DNA from: Sphaeroforma sirkka
Taxonomy: Eukaryota; Opisthokonta; Ichthyosporea; Ichthyophonida
NCBI GenBank assembly: GCA_001586965.3
Contig: LUCW03000036.1
Coordinates: 7,501-40,369 of the forward strand
Direction: 5' to 3'
DNA length: 32,869 nt
Position 1 is the first letter of the stretch, and every line of letters begins with the position of its first letter. The position numbers were made by a program, and so were the translations under genes. A model generated the notes under the pieces. The model was not told the DNA's origin. It worked only from the letters and a program-made list of their open reading frames with translations, and did not search any database. This document shows positions 12,561-25,343 of the stretch, one piece after another.

Positions 12561-12893
12561 AAGAATGATAAACGACACACCCTTGGAACAGGAACCACGT
12601 TGGCCTTTTAATTCTCACGTCTCTAATCCAATACGTGAGTTCAGTTGTGGTTGATCAAAACTCTAAACCCTAAAACCCTTTTTTAGACAAGCTACGTGTC
12701 CCCTGTGCATGTGTGATGTGTTTTATCGCCCTATACATACACCACAAATGGCGTTTGTTTTCACTTTTGAACAGAGCTACCTATGTACGCCATAATAAAA
12801 CGAACAGTAATTCACTCGGAAGTGAGATACAAACGCACACACAGCGTCTTGATTCAGTTAAGATATTATAGGGTGCATGGGTGTGTTTTAGCT

Positions 12894-12913
12894 AAAGAAA
12901 GAAAGAAAGAAAG
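12894..12913. repeat. (AAAG)5 microsatellite
   Basis: A short tetranucleotide repeat about 100 bp downstream of the OGDH stop codon (as read on the minus strand). No function is assigned. Confidence 0.8.
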
Positions 12914-12937
12914 ATACCGGTTAGATACGCAGCGGCT

Positions 12938-12943
12938 TTTAAT
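12938..12943 (-). promoter_or_regulatory. Possible OGDH polyadenylation signal ATTAAA
   Basis: The minus strand reads ATTAAA about 75 nt beyond the OGDH stop codon. This is the commonest variant of AATAAA at a plausible distance. No AATAAA was found closer. The motif is short, so this is tentative. Confidence 0.25.
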
Positions 12944-13015
12944 GTACATGTTCTATGTGATGTCCATCGAAACTCGTCGCCTACCATGAGTTATATAGAC
13001 TATATGTGCAATGCT

Positions 13016-16000
13016 TTAGACGTCCATGGCTTCGCTTAGGAATTTCTCTTCCTCAACCTTGTGCTGCTTCTTCACACCCGTGGCAGTAGACGCTGATTAG
13101 AGTATAGGGTTGATTGATTATGTAAGTATATGATGTACAAAAAAGCAAGTGTACATGCGGCATATGAGATACAAGATATAAACAAGATGGACGATATAAT
13201 ATGAGATATATACAAGATGTACGATAAGATATGCGAACATATATAGATAAGATACAAGGTATAAGATATACATAGAATACACCAAGTCCAGCACAAGCGT
13301 ACCGGATGATGCGCGGCCAATGTAACGTGGACGCTGTCCCTTGTGCGTTTCTGAGTTGCTGAGAGCTGTCTCCATGCGAGGGTTGACATAGCTCCAGGCA
13401 CCCATGTTCTTGGGCTCTTCCTGGACCCACACCACATCCGCATTTGGGTATGACGCCATTTGGCGGTTGATCAGGTCGAAGGGGAAGGGGGAGATCTGCT
13501 CCACCGTTGCTATGGCAACCTCCTGCTGCTTGCCGTACTTCTCACGGGCCTCCATGAGTTCGTACCGAACCTTTCCCGAGCAGAAGACAACACGCTTGAC
13601 ATCTGGTGAGCCGTCGGGGATGGACTCTTCATTGATGACTCGGCGGAAACGAGTGCCGTCAGCCATCTCATCAAGCGTAGAGGTGCAGGCCTTTAGACTG
13701 TCATGGGTGCATGGAGGGTGTTATGAGGACGTGGAAATGGATCAGTCAAGGTGGGATACAGATAAACGAACACACACACACACATATATATATACATATA
13801 AATATATTTACCTATCCGTACCTATACAAAAGTGTAAAGTGTATATACACATGTATCTGTATATACGAACACATGTCACATATATCCACCTATCCATACC
13901 TATCCACAAGTGTATACACACACACACACATTGGTCTGTATAGTACATATGTGTCGTTGCACTTACCGCAGCAGCTTCTTTGGAGTCATCAGGATGAGAG
14001 GCTTTCGGAATTCTCTGTGCACCTGACGCCTCAGTGCGTGGTAGTAGTTGGCGGGGGTGGAGCAGTTCATCACCTGCACAGACAACGGTAGGTACACCAA
14101 CAAGACTATGAGTCATCAGTAACCAAATAAAGACATACTCTCGCGTGTAGGTGGCGGGGGTGGAGCAGTTTATCACCTACACAGACAACGGTGCACCCAA
14201 CAATACCAACAACAATACAAGGAGTCACCCACAAGTACTTGAGGACACAACGCGCGTATGCCAATCAGCAAAATGGCCTATACTCTCTCTCGTGTATATC
14301 TACCACCCCTTCCGTTAGCAGTATCGTGAAGTTCGGTCCCTCTGCCCCAGCGTGCACAGACGGACTGCAGCGTAGCAACGGAGACCTCTACGCCACCCGA
14401 TACCATGCAAGTGCGTGGATCCAAACGCAACTGAAACCCTATACACTTTGTAATAGACTATACACTTTGCAGGAGACTGACTATTCATCGCAGCGTTGTA
14501 CTATGTCTAGCTCCTCCGGTTCTGCCCAATTAAATTGTACTGGGAAAGATTAACATTCTCACTCAGAAGGAACCAACAAGGAGTGCACCATATCACATAG
14601 CTATGCATATCGTGCAACATAGAGTTACCTGCCAGTTGGTGTTCTGGATCTGGTTTCGTGCGTTTGTGTCCATATCAGGAATGACATCGTCAGGATCATC
14701 ACTGTGCATAGGTTCAACAGAAGAAACAATAACAACAACAAGGTTAGATATAGAGGAGATGGCCTGAGCATGAGCAGGTGGGTTGCAGGGGTGTAAACAA
14801 CTGTATATACATATTAGATATAGAGGAGATGGCCTGAGTATGGGAAGGTGGGTTATAGGGGTTTAAAACACTGCATATGCACATTATAGATATACATAAT
14901 TCCTATTCTAAGGTAAGCTGTACATGCACGCACACACATGCACCAAACAAACTACACACGCGGAGGGACAATTAGACACACAGCAACGCACCCATGACAC
15001 CACACACATATATATATATATATTATATATGCACTCACAACGCACCTCATCTGCAAGAAGCGTTCCAGGCGGGCGGAGGAGTGTTCCGGGCCCTGTCCCT
15101 CATAGCCATGGGGCAGCAGCACAGTCAGGCCACACTGTCGCAGCCACTTCTGCTCACCTGTGCATTGCGTACGAGTGCACACATGTCATCATCACATGAG
15201 ACAGGAAGGTACATGCGTGCAGGTGAAGGATACTTGGGTGTGTGGTTGCGAATCAAGAATCCAGTTAACGAGTGGCAGGATGGTGAAGAAGGTAAAAAAG
15301 AACAGAGACACACATACACGTAGCTATGCTACATACACCTCGTTAGGGGGAATAGCACATCTGGACACGCAGCAAACCAATACTATATGGAAATGGCATA
15401 GAAATATATATATATATACCATACATACAACAACATCATACAAATTACGTACGGCGACAGCAGCAGTCCATTACACCACCCAACCCTGCTGAACATATAC
15501 AACAAACACCCCATCCAACCAACAGAAGTGTACTACCTACCAGATGATAGGATATACAACTAACACCCCATCCAACTACACAGTATTCTACCTACCACAT
15601 GATAGGATATACAACAAACACAAGTGTTCTACCTACCTGATGATAGGAACTGGTCGAAGATGATCTGCGCGCCATTGGCGAAGTCACCGAACTGTCCCTC
15701 CCACATGACCAGCGCATTGGGGTTGGCCATGGAGTAGCCCAACTCAAAGCCCAGAACTCCGTACTCAGACAGCGATGAGTTGCACACAGAGTAACGTGCC
15801 TGACCCTCGCCTGCGCAATAGTAGGGCCGGGAGCGTAGGAATAGTAGTAAAAGGTGATGGGTATAGTTTAGAAAAGTGTCCCTATAAGTATATATTTAAC
15901 GGATAAGTGCACGTATACATAATATATGAGCAGGCTTTTATACGTATACGCTCATGCAGGAGCGGATTTCCATGGCTAGTAAGTAGTGCGAGAATGTAGG

Positions 16001-16084
16001 AGTGCACAGAGTTGCTAGTAGTCTTGTGGTAACATTCGATGAATAGTCTTTGTACCATATGTTACGTAGTGGTATGCAATCACA

Positions 16085-16129
<45 letters not shown>

Positions 16130-19100
16130 ATGTGGGATGCTCTTCGCATGGGATCATACACTCTCCTCACACTCAACTACACAATTTGGCGTATAGAATG
16201 TTGGTGGATGGTAGTGAGTGATCCGTGGCGACTACTTTAAGCTTACATTGGGTGCACCGGACCACATGCAGATACACAACAGGCACTGAGACACAGACTG
16301 TCACACATGGACACATGCTTCACTTAAGAGTATTGCTCATGCTGGGTTGAAATATACGCGTGCATTGCACCTGAACATGCGTATAGCCATACATATATAC
16401 ATGTCTACCCAGGGTATATATACACATACAAATATATGTCTACCTACGTCATACTCGCACATACATGTCTACCCAGGGTATACACACATACAAATATATG
16501 TCTACATACGTCATACTCGCACATATATGTATATATATCTTGCCGAGAGAATATATACACACTCCCCTAAATCTACCTATATACACACACATGCTCCCCT
16601 ACATATATCTACCTACACACACACACCTAGGTTCTCCAGGGGTGTGTAGGTGGTCTCATCGTTCTGGTCGTGCAGCACGTGGTGGCGCTGTGAGAAGGTG
16701 CCTCGCTCCACATCCTGTCCGCTGAGTCGCACGTGATAGTCTTCCCTCAGAAGTGTACCAAAGGCCAATGCCTCGGCCGTGGCCCAGTCCACACCCGCGC
16801 CACTGTCAATGGCTTCCTTGCGCGCCTTCAGCACTCTGGGGGTCACGCACGAGGGGTGGGGGAAAGTTAGACACACCGAGTAGGGTTTTAGGGTTAAGGG
16901 TTCTAAACCCTAGAGGCAATACCTCGGTTTGTAACGGTACACAGGAACGTACAACTATGACTCAGTGTAGCTACGTATATATTACAGTTCAAGTACAACC
17001 ATGCATACGCACACTCAGGTCTCACATACCAGTGCCAACGTGATATGGCATGCCCTGATATCAAATTCTTATTCCTCGCTCACACACACACACACTCTCA
17101 CACAATGTTGCATCGCATACAAAGTATGTGGTAGTGTATACGTATTTAACATGGCACACTACATTGCAACTAGTAGTACACAAACACAACACTCACCGTT
17201 TGACTCCAGAGTGTGCAGAGAATCCTTTGGGAACGGACGAGATGATGTTGCCAATGTGCTTGAGATTGTCCATAGAAGTGCCGGTGTTGAACACAGACGC
17301 ATGGTCAAAGCGTGTCTTGAAGCCCTTCCAGCGATCGTCCATCCACTCGTCAATACGGAATTTCTGCAACAAGAGATATGGCAGAGTTGATAAGTATGTT
17401 GCGCAGATTTATATAAATAAATATATAGTTCGTATATAAATACACGACTGTGTCCTGGCGTGTACGCGCAAGATGGCGTACATGACTTGTGTATGAACTA
17501 AAGCAAACGTTAACAACAGGCGTTCGTATGGAACAGATGTGCAATTCCATTACATCAACATCACAGATGTATACGTTATTCGCTCAAGGGGTCCAGGGTT
17601 ATAAATATTCACACACCCACAGCACCCACCTCAGTCTTGCTCTTGTTGTAAGCGTTTTCGCACAGGTTCCAGTATTCGGCGTGCATGTCGTCGTAGTCCT
17701 TCTCGGTGATGACGCCTTCCTTCATAAGCTTCTGCTTGTACAACTGAAGTGCTGGCGTGTGCTTCGCAATGACTGAGTACATTTTCGGCTGTGTGAAACT
17801 GGGTTGATCAATCTGTGCGGAGACGAGGCATGGCAAAGGGGCTGAGTTGAGTTTGGATCGAAATGGTTTTGGGTTCGTAACAAGGCACGGCAAAGGGGTT
17901 GAGTTGAGTTTTTGGATCGAAAAAGTTCGGGTTTGTAATGACTTTGGGACTTTCTTGGAGAGTGCGCATCTATACTGCCCTTGACTGCAAAGGGGGATAA
18001 GGTTTCACTAAACCTAACACAAAAGGGCAAAGTGTCATTTGCCGACACACGCACGTGGCGTGTCAGACGGCCACTGCCTGTACACTAATAACCCTCACAA
18101 CGAAGGAATATACTGTCACGTTACTATGGTTCGTCACAGACAGGCCAGGTTTGGCGACCATATAGACGAAGCACATCGATGCGGGTGAGTACAATGCTGA
18201 AGAGAATGTTGGCGGGATCAGGCTATGTCGGTATAGTACTCGAGCCGAATTAGCTGTGTAGTTAACGCGCACGCACTTACAACAGCTACGACCTACGCCA
18301 TGCGTACTACTTGTGCGTAAGGCCATCTGATGAAAGAAAAAAGCATGGGGGCATTCAGGAGGGACGGCGTAGGCGACCCCGACTCTTACTCTATCAGGCA
18401 GGTATATATATATATATATATATATACATAAACATACATACAACACCCAGTGGACTCACAACATAACTACGCACACAGCCTCACATACCTCATTGTGACC
18501 ATAACGTCTGTATCCGATGATATCCACAATGGCATCCGATTTCCAGTGCTGGCGCCATTCGATGGCCAATTGCATGGCTCGTACGACAGCCTCGGGATCA
18601 TCAGCGTTGCAGTGGAAGATGGGGCACTCCAGCGACTTACCTACATCCTAAGGTGTCAACGACGGAGCATGGGAGGAGGTTAGCAAGGCGTATGATGAAT
18701 GGGATAGCAACGAAGAGGTGGAGGCACAACATATGCAACACCACCATATCAGTATGTCTTAATATATACATACACATATAGCATATGTATGATATCAAAG
18801 CAGTATATCTGAATATATACATATACATATAGCATATGTATGATATCAAAGCAGTATATCTTAATATATACATATACATATAGCATATGTATGATACCAA
18901 ATCAGTATATCTTTATATATATATATATATATACATATAGCATATGTACGATACCAAATCAGTCTGTCGTAATATATATATATATACATATAGCATATGT
19001 ATGATACCAAATCAATATGTCGTAATATATATACACATATATATAACATATGTATGATACCAAGCCAGTATGTCTTAATATATATATATAGGATATGTAA

Positions 19101-22100
19101 AACACCATATCAGTATGTCTTAACTATAGCATGGCAATGACAGGACAAAGACAGATCGCTCCTTTGGTTTGTATGGGTGAGTGGTACCAGAGTGTCCGTC
19201 GCCTACACACATACCGTGCAGTAAGGCGACGATCGCGAGAAACGTGGGTCAGTGGTGAAACCAATCTGATTATTACAGACGACGTGGATGGTGCCACCCA
19301 CAGAGTAGTTGGTAAGGCCACCTGCGCAAGGGATGAGAGGAACGGGCGTGTTTGCATGAGGCCAAAAACAGGGACACAAGAGGTACAGGAAAAAGGGCCA
19401 CAGGCGCACAGCCGTGTATGCGTCGCATGATCATGGACATATCAGATGGACTAATGAATGTACAAATCAGATAAACTACAGGGGTTTAGAGTTTAGATTA
19501 ATGACAGGGTTTTACGGTTTGATTAACTAAAGCACGTGATGCGTACACCACCGCATCAGTGTAAAAGAATTTGATGGTCTACAGATAGCATAGGGTGACA
19601 TCTAGGTGTAGATATAGCAGAGCCCATCCCATGCCCACACGTACGTACAAGAATCGACCCACTTAATCGCCATTGACATACGTACACATACCCAAATTGA
19701 AGCACTCGTACACAATGCCCTGTCCACTGAACGCCGCGTCTCCGTGCAGGATGAACGGAATGATCTTGTTGGTATCTCCGTCACGGTAGAACTGCTCTGC
19801 CTTGACCTTGCCCAAGACAACGGGGTCTGCGGCCTCCAAGTGCGAGGGGTTGGCTAGCAGTGACAGATGCATTGGCTTGCCATTACGCGTCTCACGGTCG
19901 AGTGATGAACCCAAGTGGTACTTGACATCACCAGAGCCTGTGCGAGAGTGTGGGGGAATAAGGGGTGAGCAGGTGTAGGGGAGATTATGCGTGATAGGGT
20001 GGTAGGTAGGATCATGCTTGGTAGGGGTGGTAGGTAGGGCCACACGAGGTCATAGCTTGTGGGCCAACACATACTGGGAATGTGGAAGGCCGGTTGGGTT
20101 TGGGGACCGAATGGGTGGAGCGCGGTGTGGGGAGTCCGCTAACGTACAGTGACGAGGAAGTACGTGCATAAGACGTAATAACACAGAATGTGAACAAACT
20201 ATACTAGCAGCAAGAAGTCACCGAAGGAAAAACACAACACCCATGCACACCTTGTTCAGTACAGACAAGCACGCATCACGTACACACATCCATGCATCAT
20301 CCACACATACCTTCTTCATTTGGTGCCAGCTCTGAGCTAAATTCGGCGAAGATCTTCTCCAGCGGTTTCTTCACAACATTGCCCAACACATTCAGACGGC
20401 CACGGTGAGGCATGCCAATGACCACACGCTCTACACCCAAGTCACCTCCAACGTCAATAGCGTGCTTAAGCCCAGAGATGGCACTCTCTAGACCCTCCAG
20501 GCCAAAGCGCTTCTCGGCACTCCATTTACTCTTGAGGAAGTTCTCGAATCTGTGGTACAGAAAGGGGAGGGAAAGGGTTGAGCGTGAGAAGAGCAGATGG
20601 AATAATATATATAGATATATACATACATACATACATACAAATAAATATATACACATACATACGCGTGTGTGATAGGAGCGGACAAAAGAGCAGGACAAAG
20701 GAGGGGAGTGGAAGTACAGCTACTGTTCCCATGGCATGCATCAGCACATGATAGCGATCAGCGATCAACACAGTCTGGATGAGAGATTCAGCCACACACA
20801 CTTACACACTGCATCTCCCAAACCAGACAGCAGTGCAATGACACCACACCACCCAACAGCAGCGCAAATGCCAACACCACACGACACACACATACCCGTC
20901 ACTCTGGATCAGGCGGTCGAGGATGGTCTTCTTCTGCTCGGCGTCGTACCATTTGACGCCAGGGGTTTCGATACGCTCGCGCAGCCAGTTACACTTCTCA
21001 CGGTCGAGTATGTGCATGTACTCGTATCCCAGAGTGCCGCAATACACCTCCTCACACGCTTTAATCAACTCTCCCAGCTTCCACTGCTTGGAGTTGCCCA
21101 GGAAGCCCACGTTGTCGCCCGTCCCTAAGGCTACTGTCTTCTCCATGTCCGCCTCTTCTAGGCCGTAGTAGCTGTGCCACGTCACAGGGGTAGGTAGGTA
21201 GAAGGGTGTGTCAGTGTCGGTCTTACGTCGTGTCAAAAGGTGTCGGATGAACACGGTGGGGTATAGGTGCACCAGCCCAATGCAAGATGCAGCCCACACA
21301 ATGCACAAGCTCAAGCCACCACAAGGCAACGACAAAGGCCAGGGCAAACACACGAGCACTTACAGACACACATGCGTGGTGCTGTGCGCATACACACATG
21401 CAATACAGTTTGTGCATATACACATGCATACAGTTGTGCGCATACCTGGGTACAAGGACCTCGGGCATTTCACTGGAGAGATCGGCATCCATGATACCTA
21501 ATGGATCCAACTGTGCCACATTGTGGCCTCGTACCTGGAAACCTCGCACAAGCGACTGTACAGCTAGCTGCATCTTGTCACCAGGCGCCGCTGCACCTGC
21601 ACCTGCGGAACTGGACGCAGGAGCCGAAATGCCCTTCTTGCCTGCGCGGGAAGGATGATGGGTGTATGTCATTGAGCGAATGCGTATTAATTCATATACA
21701 GGAAGACCAGGGGCTACATACACGCATCTTGTTTGAACAAGCGACAAACAAACACACACACATATATATATGCATGATTTTTCCTCTAGCACCACATGAG
21801 ATAGACAGAAAAGCCACTCGCCATGGCGCGACATGGGTACATGTTATTGAGCGGTTGAACTAGGCTCATGGGGTGAATGCCAGTAGTATGTGAGATGTGC
21901 AAGTGCATGTGTATGGGCCAAAGTACCCCACGTACACGCACATTATGTGTCTACGCATCAGTATAATAACATGCATATTCATGCCAATGAATGTATAAAT
22001 GAACAAGCCATTGCTTATACATCCACACAGATAAAGATACAAACACACATCGCATACATATGAATGTGTGCTAAATCGCAGTGTGTGCTTAATCGCAGTG

Positions 22101-23733
22101 GTATAACTAACGTTTGTGCATTCACAGGTTCAACTAAAAACACAGTCCCACCCACGTTAAAGCAGAAACGCTACCGAGATACGTGATACTAATATGGAAG
22201 TACCCGTACATACCTACAATACCTGTTTTAAGGGTTTAGACTTACCTACAATACCTGGGGGTGCCGCGAAAGCGGATCCTGGGTCCATGCCGGCATCAAC
22301 ACTCTTGAAGAAGCTGTCCCATGACTGTGTGTGTGGAGAGGCCAAGTCCAATGTTAGGCTAGTACAACTGGATGCAGCTATAACTAGTCCTACAACCGTG
22401 TATTGTGTTGCCATTTGCACGCTTACGAGTTGAATAGAGTGATCTCGATAGCTGTATGGATCTTTGTATATAGGATGTTCCTGTACTTCTTACGTCTGGG
22501 TGGTGGTAGCATAAAATCATGTTCTCTGACTTTCACGAAGCCGATAGATGGAACAAAGACGGTTGAGGTGTTAAACACTCACTGGATGGAGATGTAACGG
22601 CAACTTAACCTCGCCTGTGCGTAACCAGGTTGCATAGCATACTCATGGTGCATTCAATATACTATGGGTGACATACGTATGTGGTGTCTTTAAGAGTGTA
22701 CTGTGATTCAGAAGCACGGACTGCCATGTACTACTGCGAGTTTATAGCTGCGACTTATTGATATGGAATAGACCTCGGCACATGCTATAAGTGCATTAAA
22801 ACCGATTTATATATATATATATAAATATATATATATAGATACACATACAGAAAACTATACATGTGGTCGGTAAAGACACGAGCAATCACATGCATTTTGA
22901 AAAACAATCCGTATTACATTCACTTATGTATAGAATTTGGAGCTATTCTCCACGAAAATACATATTTATAAACGAATACAATCGGGTATATATATGCGTA
23001 TATATACTAATTGTGTACATAATAACCACACACAAGTGCAAAAAAATGCACATGCACCAATGATCTATACACCCGCGCACTGACTAGAGTTAGATGTCAA
23101 AAAGCCGTAGCTTCTACGACTTCGTATGGTGCATATCGGATGAGACACACGCTCTAAGAACATCAGCTACATAATACTTTGGAACTAGATCACTTTACTA
23201 AAGGCAGAGAGCTTTCTATTGTCCGAATAGACAACTTGTAATGGGTGTGGTCGCACAGTGAAGGAAGCGATACACAAGTTACGCGCGTGGCATCGCCACT
23301 CTGTACTAAGCAGCAACTCCGTTAAAACGTCCTCAAGCAGACATGTTTGATACAAGATCAGTGAGGAAGGCTTACCTTCGTCACTTATACATGCTGAAGA
23401 AACAACAGATATGCATCGTATGTACAATACACCGACGGCTATGCCGTGCACTACCTGAGAAAATACACCTAAGGGCCGCGCATTATCCATGCCTGACATC
23501 GAACACTATTTAAAACCAAACGTATTTACATATGGGTACCACACCTTGTGTACAGAGGAGGGATCCTCCTTCCAGGCGGTATACATCTCGTCCATGTACA
23601 CACTATTAGATCCGTTCATAAAGCTCTCGGCACTGTTTGATTGATACCGTTTCGTCAACAAATCAAACGATTTGGCGACACATGCGGTTGGCGCCTGTGG
23701 CCGGGCCGCAGCCCTTAAGACTGTGGTGAGCAT
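13016..23733 (-). CDS. OGDH: 2-oxoglutarate dehydrogenase E1 component, mitochondrial
   Basis: The thiamine-diphosphate E1 subunit of the 2-oxoglutarate dehydrogenase complex, which converts 2-oxoglutarate to succinyl-CoA in the TCA cycle. Seventeen exons join without a phase error into 995 residues (human: about 1,023): 23733-23545, 22324-22246, 21641-21446, 21171-20896, 20549-20311, 19937-19692, 19321-19215, 18647-18489, 17812-17630, 17363-17197, 16835-16627, 15810-15637, 15157-15046, 14701-14629, 14073-13967, 13697-13303, 13092-13016. The first ~30 residues are Arg/Ala-rich, fitting a mitochondrial presequence. Landmarks are YMDEMYTAW (exon 1), [11 protein letters not shown] (exon 3), [10 protein letters not shown] (exon 5), [10 protein letters not shown] with NNQIGFTTD for thiamine diphosphate (exons 6-7), [12 protein letters not shown] (exon 11) and [17 protein letters not shown] (exon 13). 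GTATGT is the commonest donor. Every intron is GT-AG. The gene appears intact. OGDH fits better than the paralogue DHTKD1, because exon 1 has the OGDH-type N-terminal motif. Confidence 0.96.
14144..14192 (-). pseudogene. Duplicated start of OGDH exon 15 inside intron 14
   Basis: About 40 bp matching the exon 15 acceptor and its first codons (NCSTPA) recur about 100 bp upstream in transcription. The copy keeps an AG acceptor, now TAG in place of CAG, and an open frame across the copied codons, then diverges. It has no matching exon end and so is probably not used. Confidence 0.75.
14744..14893. repeat. ~75-bp tandem duplication in OGDH intron 13
   Basis: Two diverged copies begin with TTAGATATAGAGGAGATGG and contain GGTGGGTT and GGGG-GT-TAAA. 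It is a local intronic duplication. Confidence 0.85.
15490..15651. repeat. Tandem array containing the OGDH exon 12 splice donor
   Basis: Three units of about 41-60 bp each end with CTACCTAC-nnn-ATGATAGG. The rightmost unit is the true junction, and its ATGATAGG is exon sequence. The other two lie within intron 12 and repeat both the exon end and the GTAGGTAG donor as read on the minus strand. Confidence 0.8.
16085..16131. repeat. TA/TG microsatellite in OGDH intron 11
   Basis: (TA)n leading into (TG)n, about 45 bp. It is a simple repeat. Confidence 0.9.
16401..16530. repeat. ~65-bp tandem duplication in OGDH intron 11
   Basis: Two copies start at TGTCTACCCAGGGTATA and contain ACATACAAATATATGTCTAC and CGTCATACTCGCACATA. 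They lie about 100 bp from exon 11. Confidence 0.85.
17825..17942. repeat. ~62-bp tandem duplication next to the exon 9 acceptor of OGDH
   Basis: Two copies contain GGCAAAGGGG-TGAGTTGAGTTT and GGATCGAAA. The first begins a few bases from the exon 9 3' splice site, within its upstream intron sequence. Confidence 0.8.
18400..18426. repeat. TA microsatellite in OGDH intron 8
   Basis: A short (TA)n run, about 25 bp, near exon 8. Confidence 0.9.
18741..19125. repeat. ~62-bp minisatellite in OGDH intron 7
   Basis: About six copies of a unit containing CATATAGCATATGTATGATA and CAGTATATCTTAATATATA. Each copy has an internal TA stretch of variable length. Confidence 0.92.
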
Positions 23734-24743
23734 ACCCAGATATACCTGCAATCAAGCGATGCTAAGTAGGTATATGTATATAGTATAGTGTGTAACTGAT
23801 GAAAAGTGTTCTGGCGACACACTCCCCCTCTCTTTACTGTGTGCGAACACTGCGCTACCTCACTATATATATGGTCTTCAAAAATCTATATAAATATAAA
23901 GATTTTAAAATATGTATTTACTTGCGAGTACTGAGTACAATATGTTCAAAACTTCAATCAGAGTAAAGACTTCCGAAACCAGTGCCGTTGGCCCCACTGG
24001 CCCCAGCAATCAGATGCAACGACTACTACTTCAAGACTCCAGTCACAGTTAGAATGATTGTTTAATTACTATGGAGTGACTGCTTTTGGGGCGGCCCATT
24101 TGGGAAGCGTGAGCAGACTATTGGTCCACCCATCCGAACAGAACCATTCAGATTATTCAATGGTCCTAAAGTCCAAAAAAAAAAGCGTACAAATCATTCC
24201 ACAATCGACAATCTACAACAGTGCAACAGACTATAGAGAATTCAGAATCAGGGCTGGAATTAGGACCGTACAGTAGAAATCGGGTCGATATAGTACTGTA
24301 CCGATATGGAAATCGAGTCGAAATGAAATAGGGTCGGTATGATCCAATTTCGGTACTGTACCTGATTCTGAATTTGGTATAGTTCCGAACTTTACATTGC
24401 TATGTTTTTTTCAGAAACCGCAAAAATCTGGCAAGTATTTGTTTTTTTTAAAAAAATAAAAAATTAGTAAGCCTCAAGACCGTCGGGGCCCAAAAACACG
24501 TTTTTTCTGACATTTTCCAAGAAAAGTAAAAAACACACACAAACACACACATCTATACACCTACAACACACCTCACCTACAGTCACAGCGGTAGTATCGC
24601 TACCTAACACGCATACGATGTGGATAGTAGCACTGTATAGCCTAATTAGACTACGTGCTTTCCAGTGAGCACATCGGATTTCTCATATGATGCAATTAAG
24701 TCTCACTTTTTGCCATCAGAAGGCGAGATCAACTTTGTACAGC
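23734..24743. other. Upstream region of OGDH, no gene recognised
   Basis: It holds the presumed OGDH promoter (first few hundred bases above 23733) and low-complexity sequence. Around 24280-24365 there is a degenerate repetitive patch in which GTACTGTACC occurs twice, at about 24292 and 24352, among GGGTCG words. No coding frame convinces. Confidence 0.5.
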
Positions 24744-25339
24744 TGTAAACTTCGATGGAAATTACTAGGTTTCAAACTATATTAAACTAAAATAGAATTT
24801 AGTCAGTTAGATTTAGCAGTGGTAGCTTGTGTAAGAATGATCGGGACTGCCTCTTGTTAAGAGCCTAAATATCCTCGATCACACAGGGCGTACCTCTAGC
24901 TGTTCTTTATTGAATAATTTTCACTAGAAGTACTAAGTGTTCATGACCACTTGCCTAATTTGTAAATAGACATAATAACGTAAGTCACGTCAATACATTA
25001 GCTGATATAAATAAAGTTCCATCTGAAGAAAAGTTAAAAAAAGAAAAAGACTTATTGGATTTTGGATATTGGCGGGAGGACCAAAATCTATAAGTAGTAG
25101 ATCGGAGATTATAAAATTTAGTTTATAATATCCTACATCTACTAATGTCTCAAATAGGTCCAAGTAGATGAGTCATACCAAATACTCAGGCTATTGGAGC
25201 CATCAAAGTGAATTTAGAACACTTTGGAAATATTGGAAAAAGAGCTTGTACTAAATTATTTAAAATACAAATAAAAAAACCAATGTATTATCTCAATTGA
25301 TCTTGATATTTTAGACTGACCGGAGACCGTATTTCTACA
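24744..25339 (-). repeat. Solo LTR (copy 1) of the gypsy family
   Basis: 596 bp, nearly identical to the 3' LTR at 27677-28272 and oriented the same way. The ends are TGTA and TACA. CAGC directly abuts both ends, a 4-bp target-site duplication, so this is a true insertion later reduced to a solo LTR. A few differences from the other copies (for example GGAGACCG where the others have GGAGGCCG) show it to be the most diverged of the three. Confidence 0.88.
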
Positions 25340-25343
25340 CAGC

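Larger units (their letters stand above)
11578..12630. repeat. Nested composite satellite: two copies of one module
   Basis: Copy 1 (about 11578-12025) and copy 2 (about 12026-12630) share the same order. First comes a unique part with CATTCTTCCC and a TTGTAAA word. Then come a GATGAAG-type unit, a linker (GAAnGATAAA...CTTGGAACA), an AACCAC-TTGnCCTTTTAA unit, and a tail with CGTCT-TAA. Copy 1 has one 25-bp unit and about 17 18-bp units. Copy 2 has about 20 of the former and one of the latter. Confidence 0.75.
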
